From positions 1 to 27,387 of the forward strand of contig CAMHER010000003.1 in NCBI GenBank assembly GCA_946184215.1: a stretch of 27,387 nt of DNA, given 5' to 3'. This DNA comes from an uncultured Clostridia bacterium (GTDB taxonomy: Bacteria > Bacillota > Clostridia > Oscillospirales > Oscillospiraceae). A program made the translations under genes and the position numbers. This document shows positions 6,996-13,282 of this stretch, in pieces; the stretch's first letter is position 1, and the number at the start of each line of letters is the position of its first letter. The notes beneath the pieces were generated by a model. It made no database searches. It was not told where the DNA came from and saw nothing but the letters and a program-made list of their open reading frames with translations.

Positions 6996-8393
6996 ATGAG
7001 TACATTATTGAAAAACCAAATCCATACCGTTACGATCGACGGCTATACCAGTGAGGCCTACGGTGTTGCCCGTGTGGAAGGCCGCGCGGTTTTTGTGCCG
7101 CGCGCTCTGAAAGGAGAAACCTGGCAGATCCGGCTTGTCAAAGTAACGGAGAGTGCTGTTTATGCCCGCGGAGAGATGCTCCTTCAGCCTTCTCCGGAAA
7201 GGCGTGAATCGCTGTGCCCTTATTTTGGCAAGTGCGGGGGCTGCGACACATGGCATATGTCTTACGGTGAAGAGCTGCGCTTCAAGCTGGACCGTGTAAA
7301 CGACGCGCTGAAACACATCGGGCAGCAAACGGTCCTGGCGGAAGAGATCATCGGCAGCGATGCCGTGACAAGATATCGCAACAAAGGGATCTTTGCCGTT
7401 GCAGCGCAGGATGGGGCTGTTCAATGCGGCTTTTTTCGAGAACGTTCGCATGAACTGATCCCGGTCGATTCCTGCTTGATTCAAAACGAGTTATCCGAGC
7501 GCGCGGCAAAGGCTGTGACGGCTTTTCTCCTCTCTTCCGGAATCGACGCCTATGATGAAGCAAGCGGAAAAGGGACCGTTCGGCATGTCTTTTGCCGTAA
7601 GGCTGTGAAAACCGCGGACGCCGTCGTCTGCGTCGTTTCCGCGCGAGGTTTCGGTGATCGGACGCTCTCCCTTGTTGCGGCCATTCGAGAGGCTTGCCCG
7701 GAGGCAAGCGGAATTGTGCTGAACATTAACAAGACAAAAGGCAATACCGTTTTGAGCGGAGATTTTTACACGCTTTGGGGACGGGCTGACATGACAGATG
7801 AGCTTTGCGGCTCTGTTTTTTCCATCTCACCGCAGGCTTTCTTCCAAATCAATCCCCCGCAGGCGGAAAAGCTGTATAACCGTGCGCTGGAATATGCTGG
7901 ATCCGGCGAGCTTGCCTTTGACCTTTATTGCGGAGCTGGCACCATCAGCCTCTGTCTTGCGCGGCACTATCGACGCGTGATCGGAGCGGAGATCGTACCG
8001 GAGGCCGTCGAGAACGCAAGAGAGAACGCCCGCACCAACGGGATCGAAAACATTGAATTTATCTGTGCCGATGCCGGGAAAGCCGCAGAGACGCTGGCAA
8101 AACGCGAGCTGCATCCGGAAGCCGTTGTCGTCGACCCGCCTCGGAAGGGCATGGACGAGAAGGCCATACACGCCATTGCCTCCATGCAGCCTGATCGCGT
8201 CGTCTATGTATCCTGTAATCCCGCTACATTGGCGCGTGATATTCTTCGGCTTTCAAGCTGTGGCTATACATTACAAAACGTGACGGCTGTGGATATGTTT
8301 CCGAGAACCAGCCATGTGGAGACAGTATGCTGCTTGTACCACCAAAAAGACAAGTTTTTCTCAGTGCCCTATGAGCCGAAGGATGTGAAATAA
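6996..8393 (+). CDS. rlmD: 23S rRNA (uracil-5)-methyltransferase, RlmD/RumA family
   Basis: Methylates C5 of a uridine in 23S rRNA using S-adenosylmethionine. The 465-aa protein has an N-terminal TRAM RNA-binding domain (about residues 7-62), a [4Fe-4S] site (Cys74, Cys80, Cys83 and probably Cys160), and a Rossmann methyltransferase domain with FDLYCGAGTISL, DPPRKGM and the catalytic Cys407 in VYVSCNPATLARD. The C-terminal family motif HVETV is at 440-444. RlmD and the related RlmCD enzymes cannot be told apart with certainty here. The ATG has no ribosome binding site, and the TRAM domain starts immediately, so a downstream start is unlikely. An accessory islet begins 21 bp after its stop. 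Confidence 0.93.
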   Translation: MSTLLKNQIHTVTIDGYTSEAYGVARVEGRAVFVPRALKGETWQIRLVKVTESAVYARGEMLLQPSPERRESLCPYFGKCGGCDTWHMSYGEELRFKLDRVNDALKHIGQQTVLAEEIIGSDAVTRYRNKGIFAVAAQDGAVQCGFFRERSHELIPVDSCLIQNELSERAAKAVTAFLLSSGIDAYDEASGKGTVRHVFCRKAVKTADAVVCVVSARGFGDRTLSLVAAIREACPEASGIVLNINKTKGNTVLSGDFYTLWGRADMTDELCGSVFSISPQAFFQINPPQAEKLYNRALEYAGSGELAFDLYCGAGTISLCLARHYRRVIGAEIVPEAVENARENARTNGIENIEFICADAGKAAETLAKRELHPEAVVVDPPRKGMDEKAIHAIASMQPDRVVYVSCNPATLARDILRLSSCGYTLQNVTAVDMFPRTSHVETVCCLYHQKDKFFSVPYEPKDVK

Positions 8394-8414
8394 TTAAAGA
8401 ACTGTGGGGGAAAT

Positions 8415-8834
8415 ATGGATATTGGCAGGATCAATGCTTGTCAGATTGAGCAATTATGGGAACTTCAGATGGCATACAAAGCAGAAATCGGGGAAGACAA
8501 GCCAGGAGAACAGGAGCGCTCTCGATTGTTGAGCGCTCTCGAAAAAGAACAAATCATCTTTTATGGTGTTTGGAGTGGAAGTATTTTGATTGGATGCTGT
8601 TCTGTCACTGTTGGGTTTTCCACTTTTGATTATGCATCAAGCGGTGTATTCGAGGATTTTTATATTCGTCCAGATTATCGGCATCAGGGAATTGCACGCC
8701 AATTGGTGCAATTCGCGTATCAGGAGAGCAGCGTTAGTTCTCTGACAGTTGGCTGTGCTGACTGTGACGTGGAAATGTATTATTCGTTAGGGTTCTGTAT
8801 CTCCTTGGGAAACTTGCTTGCGTTCGGTGATTAA
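8415..8834 (+). CDS. GNAT-family N-acetyltransferase (first of islet)
   Basis: A 139-aa Gcn5-related acetyltransferase. Its acetyl-CoA pyrophosphate loop is visible as RHQGIARQLV, preceded by the beta-strand segment FEDFYIRPDY and followed by a short C-terminal YYSLGF element typical of the fold. The substrate cannot be read from sequence; relatives modify amines of drugs, metabolites or proteins. GGGGG lies 4-5 bases before the ATG. The gene starts 21 bp after rlmD and is clearly AT-richer than the genes left of it, suggesting acquisition. The next GNAT gene starts 4 bp after its stop. Confidence 0.85.
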   Translation: MDIGRINACQIEQLWELQMAYKAEIGEDKPGEQERSRLLSALEKEQIIFYGVWSGSILIGCCSVTVGFSTFDYASSGVFEDFYIRPDYRHQGIARQLVQFAYQESSVSSLTVGCADCDVEMYYSLGFCISLGNLLAFGD

Positions 8835-8838
8835 ACAT

Positions 8839-9315
8839 ATGGAGAATAGTAAGTTGCTTGAAGTTGTTACACCTGGTTTAGCTGATCTGTGGTTCAGAGA
8901 AAGCCTCATGGCTGATGAAGAAACCATGTCATACAACCATGCCTGGGGCGGGACCATACCCTTTCCAGAAGATCAATGGGAGGACTGGTATGACTATTGG
9001 ATCATCAATCATGATAATCAAAGATATTACAGGTATCTGAAAGATGAGAACTGTTATGTGGGAGAAATCGCATATCACTATGATCCCGAGTATAGCGGAT
9101 ATGTTGCGGATGTGATTATTTTATCCGCTTTTCGAGGAAAGGGATACGGTGCTCAGGGATTGGAACTTCTTTGTGGTGCAGCAAAAGAAAATGGCATCAA
9201 AGTTCTGTATGATGATATAGCCATTGACAATACGGCAATCAGCTTATTCGTGAAGCTGGGTTTTTGTGAGGAATATAGAACAGAAGAAAAGATTGTTCTG
9301 AAGAAAGAGCTATGA
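8839..9315 (+). CDS. GNAT-family N-acetyltransferase (second of islet)
   Basis: A 158-aa acetyltransferase with the acetyl-CoA loop FRGKGYGAQGLELL, preceded by a hydrophobic strand (VADVIIL) and followed by DNTAISLFVKLGFCEE, the usual C-terminal half of the GNAT fold. The N-terminal half is rich in Trp, Asp and Tyr. The ATG at 8839 is preferred over upstream TTG/GTG codons; it has only a weak GGTGAT site and is probably coupled to the preceding gene. It overlaps the kinase-like gene by 4 bases. The substrate is unknown; the tight link to a kinase-like gene suggests a joint small-molecule modification role, but this is inference. Confidence 0.85.
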   Translation: MENSKLLEVVTPGLADLWFRESLMADEETMSYNHAWGGTIPFPEDQWEDWYDYWIINHDNQRYYRYLKDENCYVGEIAYHYDPEYSGYVADVIILSAFRGKGYGAQGLELLCGAAKENGIKVLYDDIAIDNTAISLFVKLGFCEEYRTEEKIVLKKEL

Positions 9316-9965
9316 GATTTGACAACGCGTATTTTATTACTGGTACGGCCTATGCAGGCAAATCAACCATGGTAAAACTGCTTGCAGAGAAATATAACGG
9401 TATCCTGTGTGAAGAGAACTATCATGACCAGCTGTTGCCAGGGCTTGACAGTACAGAGTTTCCTTTTCTGACTTATACCCGTGATCTGGAGGACTGGCAT
9501 GACTTCATTAGAAGGACCCCAGAGGAATACAAGGCATGGATGGACGGCGTGTCTCGCGAGTGTGAGATACTGGAACTCAGGCTTCTGGATGGCCTTAAAG
9601 ACCAGGGCAGACCAGTATTTGTTGATACAAATATTTCGATAGAGACACTGAAAAGTATTGCTCCAGAAGATCATGTGCTGGTCATGCTGGCGGATCCTCA
9701 AATATCTGTGCGGCGTTTTTTTGAAAGGCCAGATCGGGAAAAACAGTTCTTATATCGGCTGATAATGGATGAACCTGATCCAGAGAAGGCGATGGAGAAT
9801 TATCGGAAAGGGCTCATGCTGATCAATTCGCAGGAAAACTATGACCGCTATTTACATTCTGGATTTCATGTGATAATCAGGAATGAAAACCGAAGCATTG
9901 AGCAAACACTGGAAATGGTAGAAAAGGCCTTCGGTTTGCAGGTAGTACAATCAAAATCCAGTTGA
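9312..9965 (+). CDS. P-loop nucleoside/small-molecule kinase-like protein
   Basis: A 217-aa protein with an N-terminal Walker A motif GTAYAGKST (residues 11-19) after a hydrophobic strand, as in shikimate-kinase-like and other small P-loop kinases. A second conserved-looking segment (PVFVDTNIS) could carry the Walker B acid, and an Arg-rich lid-like region (VRRFFERPDREK) follows. Phosphoryl transfer to a small molecule is the likely activity; the substrate is unknown. Its ATG overlaps the preceding GNAT stop by 4 bases (ATGA), so the genes are co-translated. Its stop codon lies inside the first copy of a repeat described below. Confidence 0.75.
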   Translation: MRFDNAYFITGTAYAGKSTMVKLLAEKYNGILCEENYHDQLLPGLDSTEFPFLTYTRDLEDWHDFIRRTPEEYKAWMDGVSRECEILELRLLDGLKDQGRPVFVDTNISIETLKSIAPEDHVLVMLADPQISVRRFFERPDREKQFLYRLIMDEPDPEKAMENYRKGLMLINSQENYDRYLHSGFHVIIRNENRSIEQTLEMVEKAFGLQVVQSKSS

Positions 9966-9984
9966 GACGGTCGTTCTGCTGTCA
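9961..9984 (+). repeat. Degenerate 24-nt repeat, copy 1 (VETVVLLS-encoding)
   Basis: First of three related 24-base segments. In one plus-strand frame it reads VETVVLLSRK then stop, which resembles the usual C-terminus of TrmA/RlmD-family methyltransferases; compare HVETVCCLY near the end of rlmD (VETVCCLY at 8316-8339). It overlaps the stop codon of the kinase-like gene. Confidence 0.6.
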
Positions 9985-10143
9985 AGAAAATGAGGTCAAA
10001 GGGTCGAAAATGGCTTGAAATCAGGGCTTTTGCGGGTTTTGATTATTTGTTGGAGTGTGGATAAGTTTCCACAGAGCGAGAGAGTAAAATTGGGGAAATC
10101 CGCTGCTGCAACTCTACTTTCGCTATCAACGGCAAAATGTGAG

Positions 10144-10167
10144 ATTGAGACTATCGGATTGTTGTCA
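10144..10167 (+). repeat. Degenerate 24-nt repeat, copy 2
   Basis: Same 24-base unit, beginning ATTGAGACTATCGG and ending TTGTTGTCA, encoding IETIGLLS in the same reading frame as copy 1, 183 bases downstream of it. Confidence 0.6.
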
Positions 10168-10185
10168 TTTGGTCCTTTTCGAGAG

Positions 10186-10209
10186 GTTGAGACTCTCGGT
10201 CTGTTGTCA
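10186..10209 (+). repeat. Degenerate 24-nt repeat, copy 3
   Basis: Same unit, beginning GTTGAGACTCTCGG and ending CTGTTGTCA, encoding VETLGLLS in frame with copies 1 and 2. It starts 42 bases after copy 2. Confidence 0.6.
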
Positions 10210-10263
10210 AATGGGACTGTAACGGTAGTTTCGATGTCCGAAGAAAAATGGAGGTATTAACCT

Positions 10264-11010
10264 ATGGAATACATCAGAGTAACAAAAGAAAATCTGGAAA
10301 AGGAGCATATCTGCTGTGCCATCTCAAATAACAAGGACGTACAGGTTTCTTCCAAAAAGGCATGGCTTTTGGATCGGTTCGATGAGGGACTGGTGTTTCT
10401 GAAAAGCGTGGAACGGGGTAAGTGTTTCATTGAGTATATCCCTGTTGAAAAAGCATGGGCTCCGATAGATGCAGACGGGTATATTTATATCGACTGTCTG
10501 TGGGTCTCCGGCTCGTTCAAGGGGCACGGATACTCCAATGATCTGCTGAGTGCTTGTATTGAGGACAGCAAGAGCAAAGGAAAACAGGGCCTTTGCATTC
10601 TTTCATCAGCTAAGAAAAAGCCTTTCCTTGCCGATCCTAAGTTTCTGAAACACAAGGGCTTTACCGTATGTGACGAGGCTGATAATGGTATTCAATTGTG
10701 GTACTTGCCTTTCTCTGCTGACGCTCGCCAGCCAAAGTTCAAGGACTGCGCTAAACACCCTCATGTTGATGAAGCAGGCTATGTTCTGTACTATACCAGC
10801 CAGTGTCCGTTCAATGCAAAGTATGTTCCGATTGTAGAGCAAACAGCAAAAGAAAACGGCATACCGTTTAAGGCAATACATATTGAGAGCAAGGAACAGG
10901 CACAAAATGCTCCGACACCGATTACGACATATGCTTTGTTCTGTGATGGAGAATATATTTCCAATGAGCAGATGAATGACACTAAGTTTTTGAAACTAGT
11001 ATCAAAATAA
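10264..11010 (+). CDS. GNAT acetyltransferase with C-terminal YoaP domain
   Basis: A 248-aa two-domain protein. Residues 1 to about 155 form a GNAT acetyltransferase, with CLWVSGSFKGHGYSNDLLSAC as the strand and acetyl-CoA loop. The C-terminal part, from about residue 175, resembles the YoaP domain and has a thioredoxin-like start (YYTSQCPFN) followed by the beta-alpha pattern of that fold. The combination is a known architecture in Firmicutes; its substrate is not known to me. GGAGG lies 9 bases before the ATG. The gene belongs to the AT-richer islet and is followed by the first 35-bp direct repeat. Confidence 0.82.
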   Translation: MEYIRVTKENLEKEHICCAISNNKDVQVSSKKAWLLDRFDEGLVFLKSVERGKCFIEYIPVEKAWAPIDADGYIYIDCLWVSGSFKGHGYSNDLLSACIEDSKSKGKQGLCILSSAKKKPFLADPKFLKHKGFTVCDEADNGIQLWYLPFSADARQPKFKDCAKHPHVDEAGYVLYYTSQCPFNAKYVPIVEQTAKENGIPFKAIHIESKEQAQNAPTPITTYALFCDGEYISNEQMNDTKFLKLVSK

Positions 11011-11022
11011 CAGATACATCAC

Positions 11023-11057
11023 GGCACTCACACTGCCATCATCGGCGGCGTGGAGCG
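11023..11057 (+). repeat. 35-bp direct repeat, left copy
   Basis: Matches 11807-11841 at 32 of 35 positions (begins GGCACTCACACTGCCATCA). It lies between the YoaP-domain gene and the HicB/DinB-like gene, 20 bases before the latter's ATG. Confidence 0.85.
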
Positions 11058-11077
11058 GAAGTTAAGGAAAGATATTT

Positions 11078-11797
11078 ATGGCGACAAAAAAGATAATTCA
11101 TTGCGTATGGGAACATAACGGCGATGATAGCATCCTATATGCCAACAACTTTAATGGAGCCTTTACAAGAGGCGAAACTAAAGAAGAAGCCATACGGAAA
11201 ATGCCGGAAGAAATAAAACGGTTTCAATTGTGGTTGGATGAATCACCGTCTGACAATTATGATATTGAAATCGTGCAGGAAAAGGAGTCCGATCTGCAAG
11301 TCAGAGACGCAGATAGTGATGTCTTGTTCACTACCGAGGAAAAGCCACTGACTGCTGAAGAATACCGATATCTCAAATCTCTGGTTTTAAAATCAGCTGA
11401 GAATTTTCATGCTCTCTACAGTTCCTTCCCTGATAAAAACAAGAGCGTGCTTCCATGTCGAAAGACTTTTTACGGTTCTGTTCCCCGTACTGCAGAGGAA
11501 ATGTATCAGCATACGAAAAATGTAAACGAGTATTACTTTTCCGAAATTGGTGCGGCGGCTGACAACGAGGGAACAATTCTTTCCTGTAGGGAAAAAGGCT
11601 TTGAATCGCTTGAATCCATCACAGGTTATTTATCCCTTAAACCTGTAATAGGCAGTTATGGAGAGAAATGGTCAGTACGAAAGGTTTTGAGGCGTTTCAT
11701 CTGGCATGACAGGATTCATGCCAAAGCAATGTACAGAATGGGGAAACTGACATTTGGCGAGGATGCTATACCGGATATATTCGGATTTGATCGTTGA
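11078..11797 (+). CDS. HicB-like / DinB-like two-part protein
   Basis: A 239-aa protein with two recognisable parts. Residues 1-60 resemble the HicB/UPF0150-like fold (beta strands, then GETKEEAIRKMPEEIKRFQLWL). Residues from about 90 to 230 look like a DinB four-helix domain, with HTKNVNEYYFSEIG and the C-terminal RRFIWHDRIHAKAMYRMG giving candidate metal-binding His residues. DinB-family proteins include thiol-dependent transferases and DNA-damage-induced proteins of unknown role. AAGGA precedes the ATG. No HicA toxin gene is next to it, so a toxin-antitoxin role is not supported. The gene is flanked by two 35-bp direct repeats. Confidence 0.65.
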   Translation: MATKKIIHCVWEHNGDDSILYANNFNGAFTRGETKEEAIRKMPEEIKRFQLWLDESPSDNYDIEIVQEKESDLQVRDADSDVLFTTEEKPLTAEEYRYLKSLVLKSAENFHALYSSFPDKNKSVLPCRKTFYGSVPRTAEEMYQHTKNVNEYYFSEIGAAADNEGTILSCREKGFESLESITGYLSLKPVIGSYGEKWSVRKVLRRFIWHDRIHAKAMYRMGKLTFGEDAIPDIFGFDR

Positions 11798-11806
11798 ATG
11801 CAAGAA

Positions 11807-11841
11807 GGCACTCACACTGCCATCACCGGTGGCGGGGAGCG
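11807..11841 (+). repeat. 35-bp direct repeat, right copy
   Basis: Second copy of the unit at 11023-11057, 784 bases downstream, starting 10 bases after the HicB/DinB-like stop codon. The two copies flank that gene exactly as the ends of a cassette or duplication would. Confidence 0.85.
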
Positions 11842-11847
11842 ACATAA

Positions 11848-12000
11848 AGACAAAAAAACCTTACCTTTGTCTGCAAAAAGCTCTACTCGCATCAATTTGA
11901 AAAGGAACAGGTCCCGGCAGATGTGGCGGATTGGATCTACACCCGTGTGCCGCCCCACACCATGTTTATCGGGGAGATCGTAGATGTGATCGAGAGATGA
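11848..12000 (+). pseudogene. C-terminal remnant of a flavin-reductase-like protein
   Basis: A frame open from 11848 to a TGA at 11998-12000 encodes about 50 residues without a start codon or ribosome binding site. Its pattern (CKKLYSHQF, then PPHTMFIGEIVDVIER at the end) resembles the C-terminus of FMN-binding split-barrel flavin reductases, where a His-x-Met-F/Y-x-GEI segment is common. The N-terminal part is missing; the right copy of the 35-bp repeat lies just upstream, so the truncation may have come with a recombination event. The family call is tentative. Confidence 0.45.
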
Positions 12001-12020
12001 GCTGTTTCTCTCCGCTGTCA

Positions 12021-12063
12021 AAACATCGGGCCTTATTCGAATATCCGATAAGGCCCGATGTTT
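12021..12063. terminator. Bidirectional terminator closing the islet
   Basis: A perfect 16-bp stem (12021-12036 with 12048-12063) and an 11-base loop, with T-rich flanks on both strands, separates the plus-strand islet from the minus-strand DUF438 gene. Confidence 0.85.
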
Positions 12064-12103
12064 TATGTGAACAAGCAAAATAACAAGATAAAGGCGACAC
12101 TGC

Positions 12104-13093
12104 TTATCTGCAAAAATGTTCCTTTGCAAATTCCATGTTCTGAACCAGTTCGACCGTTCCGAGATAGTTTCCCTCACGGTCTCGTACCGCCATGTATTTG
12201 ACAAGAAGGGTTTTTCCGCCCTTTTCCATCCACACCGGGACAAAGTCCCGGCGATTGTTCCGGAAATCATCTATGATCTGACGCACCATGGGCTCGATCT
12301 TCGGCGGATGGCAGGAGAACACCTCCCGATCAAGCGCCATTCCGGGCCTCTTGAACACCTTGGGGCCCTCATTGAAGAATCGGTTGATATTATCAGCGTC
12401 AACAAAGCTGATCTCCATGGGTATCGTGTTGAGCAGCGCGGTCAGCTGCTCGAGCGACATGTGACCACCCGGCATGACGATTTCGGATTTATCGGCAGTA
12501 TGTACGGGCTTTTTCGCATTTTCTGCCTCGTCCCAGATTTCTCTTTCAACGCCAAAGCACATGTCATAGTCTTTCGCGTCGCGGTAGATTTCCACCCACT
12601 CCTGATCGGTAAAATTCACGGCGCAGATCGGGAAGAGGATATTCTGTTCCTTATAGATCATTTCCTCGGCCCGTTTCAGGGCAGCATCAAGGCGCGCGTT
12701 CCCGGTCTCATCCCGGTCCTGCATTTTGACGGCAGAGCAGATCTCATCTCGGATCTCATCGTCATCCGTCCACATGACATCAGATGGGCCGGAAACGCCA
12801 TATTTCACCTTGAGCAAGGGATAGAGAAGATCGCCTTTCTTGGCATAATGAACCGAAAGCTCCCGGATCATGGCAAGCAGTTCCTCTTCGTGCGTTTCTC
12901 TATACCGCCGGATCAGTTCTGATAGTTTTTCATTTTCTTTTCTTAAGGAAGAGAGCGGATGACCGGTTATGGCTTCCAGACTTAACGCCCGTTCCTTTTT
13001 GTTGGAATAATCTTTTTGTGGGTAAGAATCTCGCTTTGCAAGCTCCTGCTGAATCATTTCGCGCGTTGGAGAAGATTTGATCTCGTTCGTCAC
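12104..13093 (-). CDS. DUF438 protein: hemerythrin-like plus PAS domain
   Basis: A 329-aa cytoplasmic protein. After an N-terminal DUF438-type helical region, residues of about 60-170 form a hemerythrin-like helical bundle with its HYAKKGDLLYPLL motif. From about residue 210 there is a PAS domain (MSLEQLTALLNTIPMEISFVDADN to GTVELVQNM). Family members are thought to sense redox, oxygen or nitric oxide through iron or a bound cofactor; the output here is unknown because no effector domain is attached. The start is a GTG with GGAGG 7 bases upstream. The promoter carries a 16-bp palindrome, see below. Confidence 0.85.
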   Translation of the reverse strand: MTNEIKSSPTREMIQQELAKRDSYPQKDYSNKKERALSLEAITGHPLSSLRKENEKLSELIRRYRETHEEELLAMIRELSVHYAKKGDLLYPLLKVKYGVSGPSDVMWTDDDEIRDEICSAVKMQDRDETGNARLDAALKRAEEMIYKEQNILFPICAVNFTDQEWVEIYRDAKDYDMCFGVEREIWDEAENAKKPVHTADKSEIVMPGGHMSLEQLTALLNTIPMEISFVDADNINRFFNEGPKVFKRPGMALDREVFSCHPPKIEPMVRQIIDDFRNNRRDFVPVWMEKGGKTLLVKYMAVRDREGNYLGTVELVQNMEFAKEHFCR

Positions 13094-13126
13094 GTCGAAG
13101 CCTCCGTTTTACTATTATTTATGCGT

Positions 13127-13135
13127 ATTCTACCA
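13127..13135 (-). promoter_or_regulatory. Extended -10 promoter of the DUF438 gene
   Basis: On the minus strand TGGTAGAAT (13135-13127) is an extended -10 element with no -35 match at the proper distance. The inferred start is near 13120. Lack of a -35 box fits activator dependence. Confidence 0.5.
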
Positions 13136-13153
13136 CGGCGGTTTGACGCGTCG

Positions 13154-13169
13154 TGTTGTTATAACAACA
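13154..13169. promoter_or_regulatory. 16-bp palindrome, candidate Crp/Fnr-type operator
   Basis: TGTTGTTATAACAACA is a perfect palindrome with TGTTG-N6-CAACA geometry, the same arm length and spacing as the classical TGTGA-N6-TCACA site. Its centre (13161.5) lies at -41.5 from the inferred DUF438 start, the position of class II Crp/Fnr activators. Confidence 0.55.
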
Positions 13170-13236
13170 TTTTGGTGAAAATAGATTATACAGTATGGCA
13201 ACACCAAAAGAAAAGATAGGAAAAAGCGGGATAATC

Positions 13237-13245
13237 TGTTATAAT
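13237..13245 (+). promoter_or_regulatory. Extended -10 promoter of the glycosyltransferase gene
   Basis: TGTTATAAT (13237-13245) gives a TGn-TATAAT element. Transcription would begin near 13252, after the first in-frame ATG at 13244, so translation must start at the later ATG at 13283. Confidence 0.6.
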
Positions 13246-13282
13246 GGCCAAAACAAAACGTGAACAAATGACAGGAGATAAT

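Larger units (their letters stand above)
9966..10263 (+). other. Islet spacer with repeats, no convincing gene
   Basis: This 298-base stretch lies between the kinase-like and YoaP-domain genes. It holds repeat copies 2 and 3 and an 81-codon open frame (10015-10260) containing two 14-residue units (IETIGLLS and VETLGLLS cores) spaced 42 bases apart. That frame has no ribosome binding site at its start and no recognisable domain, so I regard it as remnant sequence. Confidence 0.4.

Noticed and set aside
10015..10260. An 81-codon open frame in the islet spacer
   Set aside because: No ribosome binding site, no known domain, and its C-terminal half consists of the degenerate repeats; treated as remnant sequence.
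11798..11983. A 61-codon open frame after the HicB/DinB-like gene
   Set aside because: It starts within the stop region of the preceding gene and runs through the 35-bp repeat; the plausible coding remnant lies in a different frame (11848-12000).
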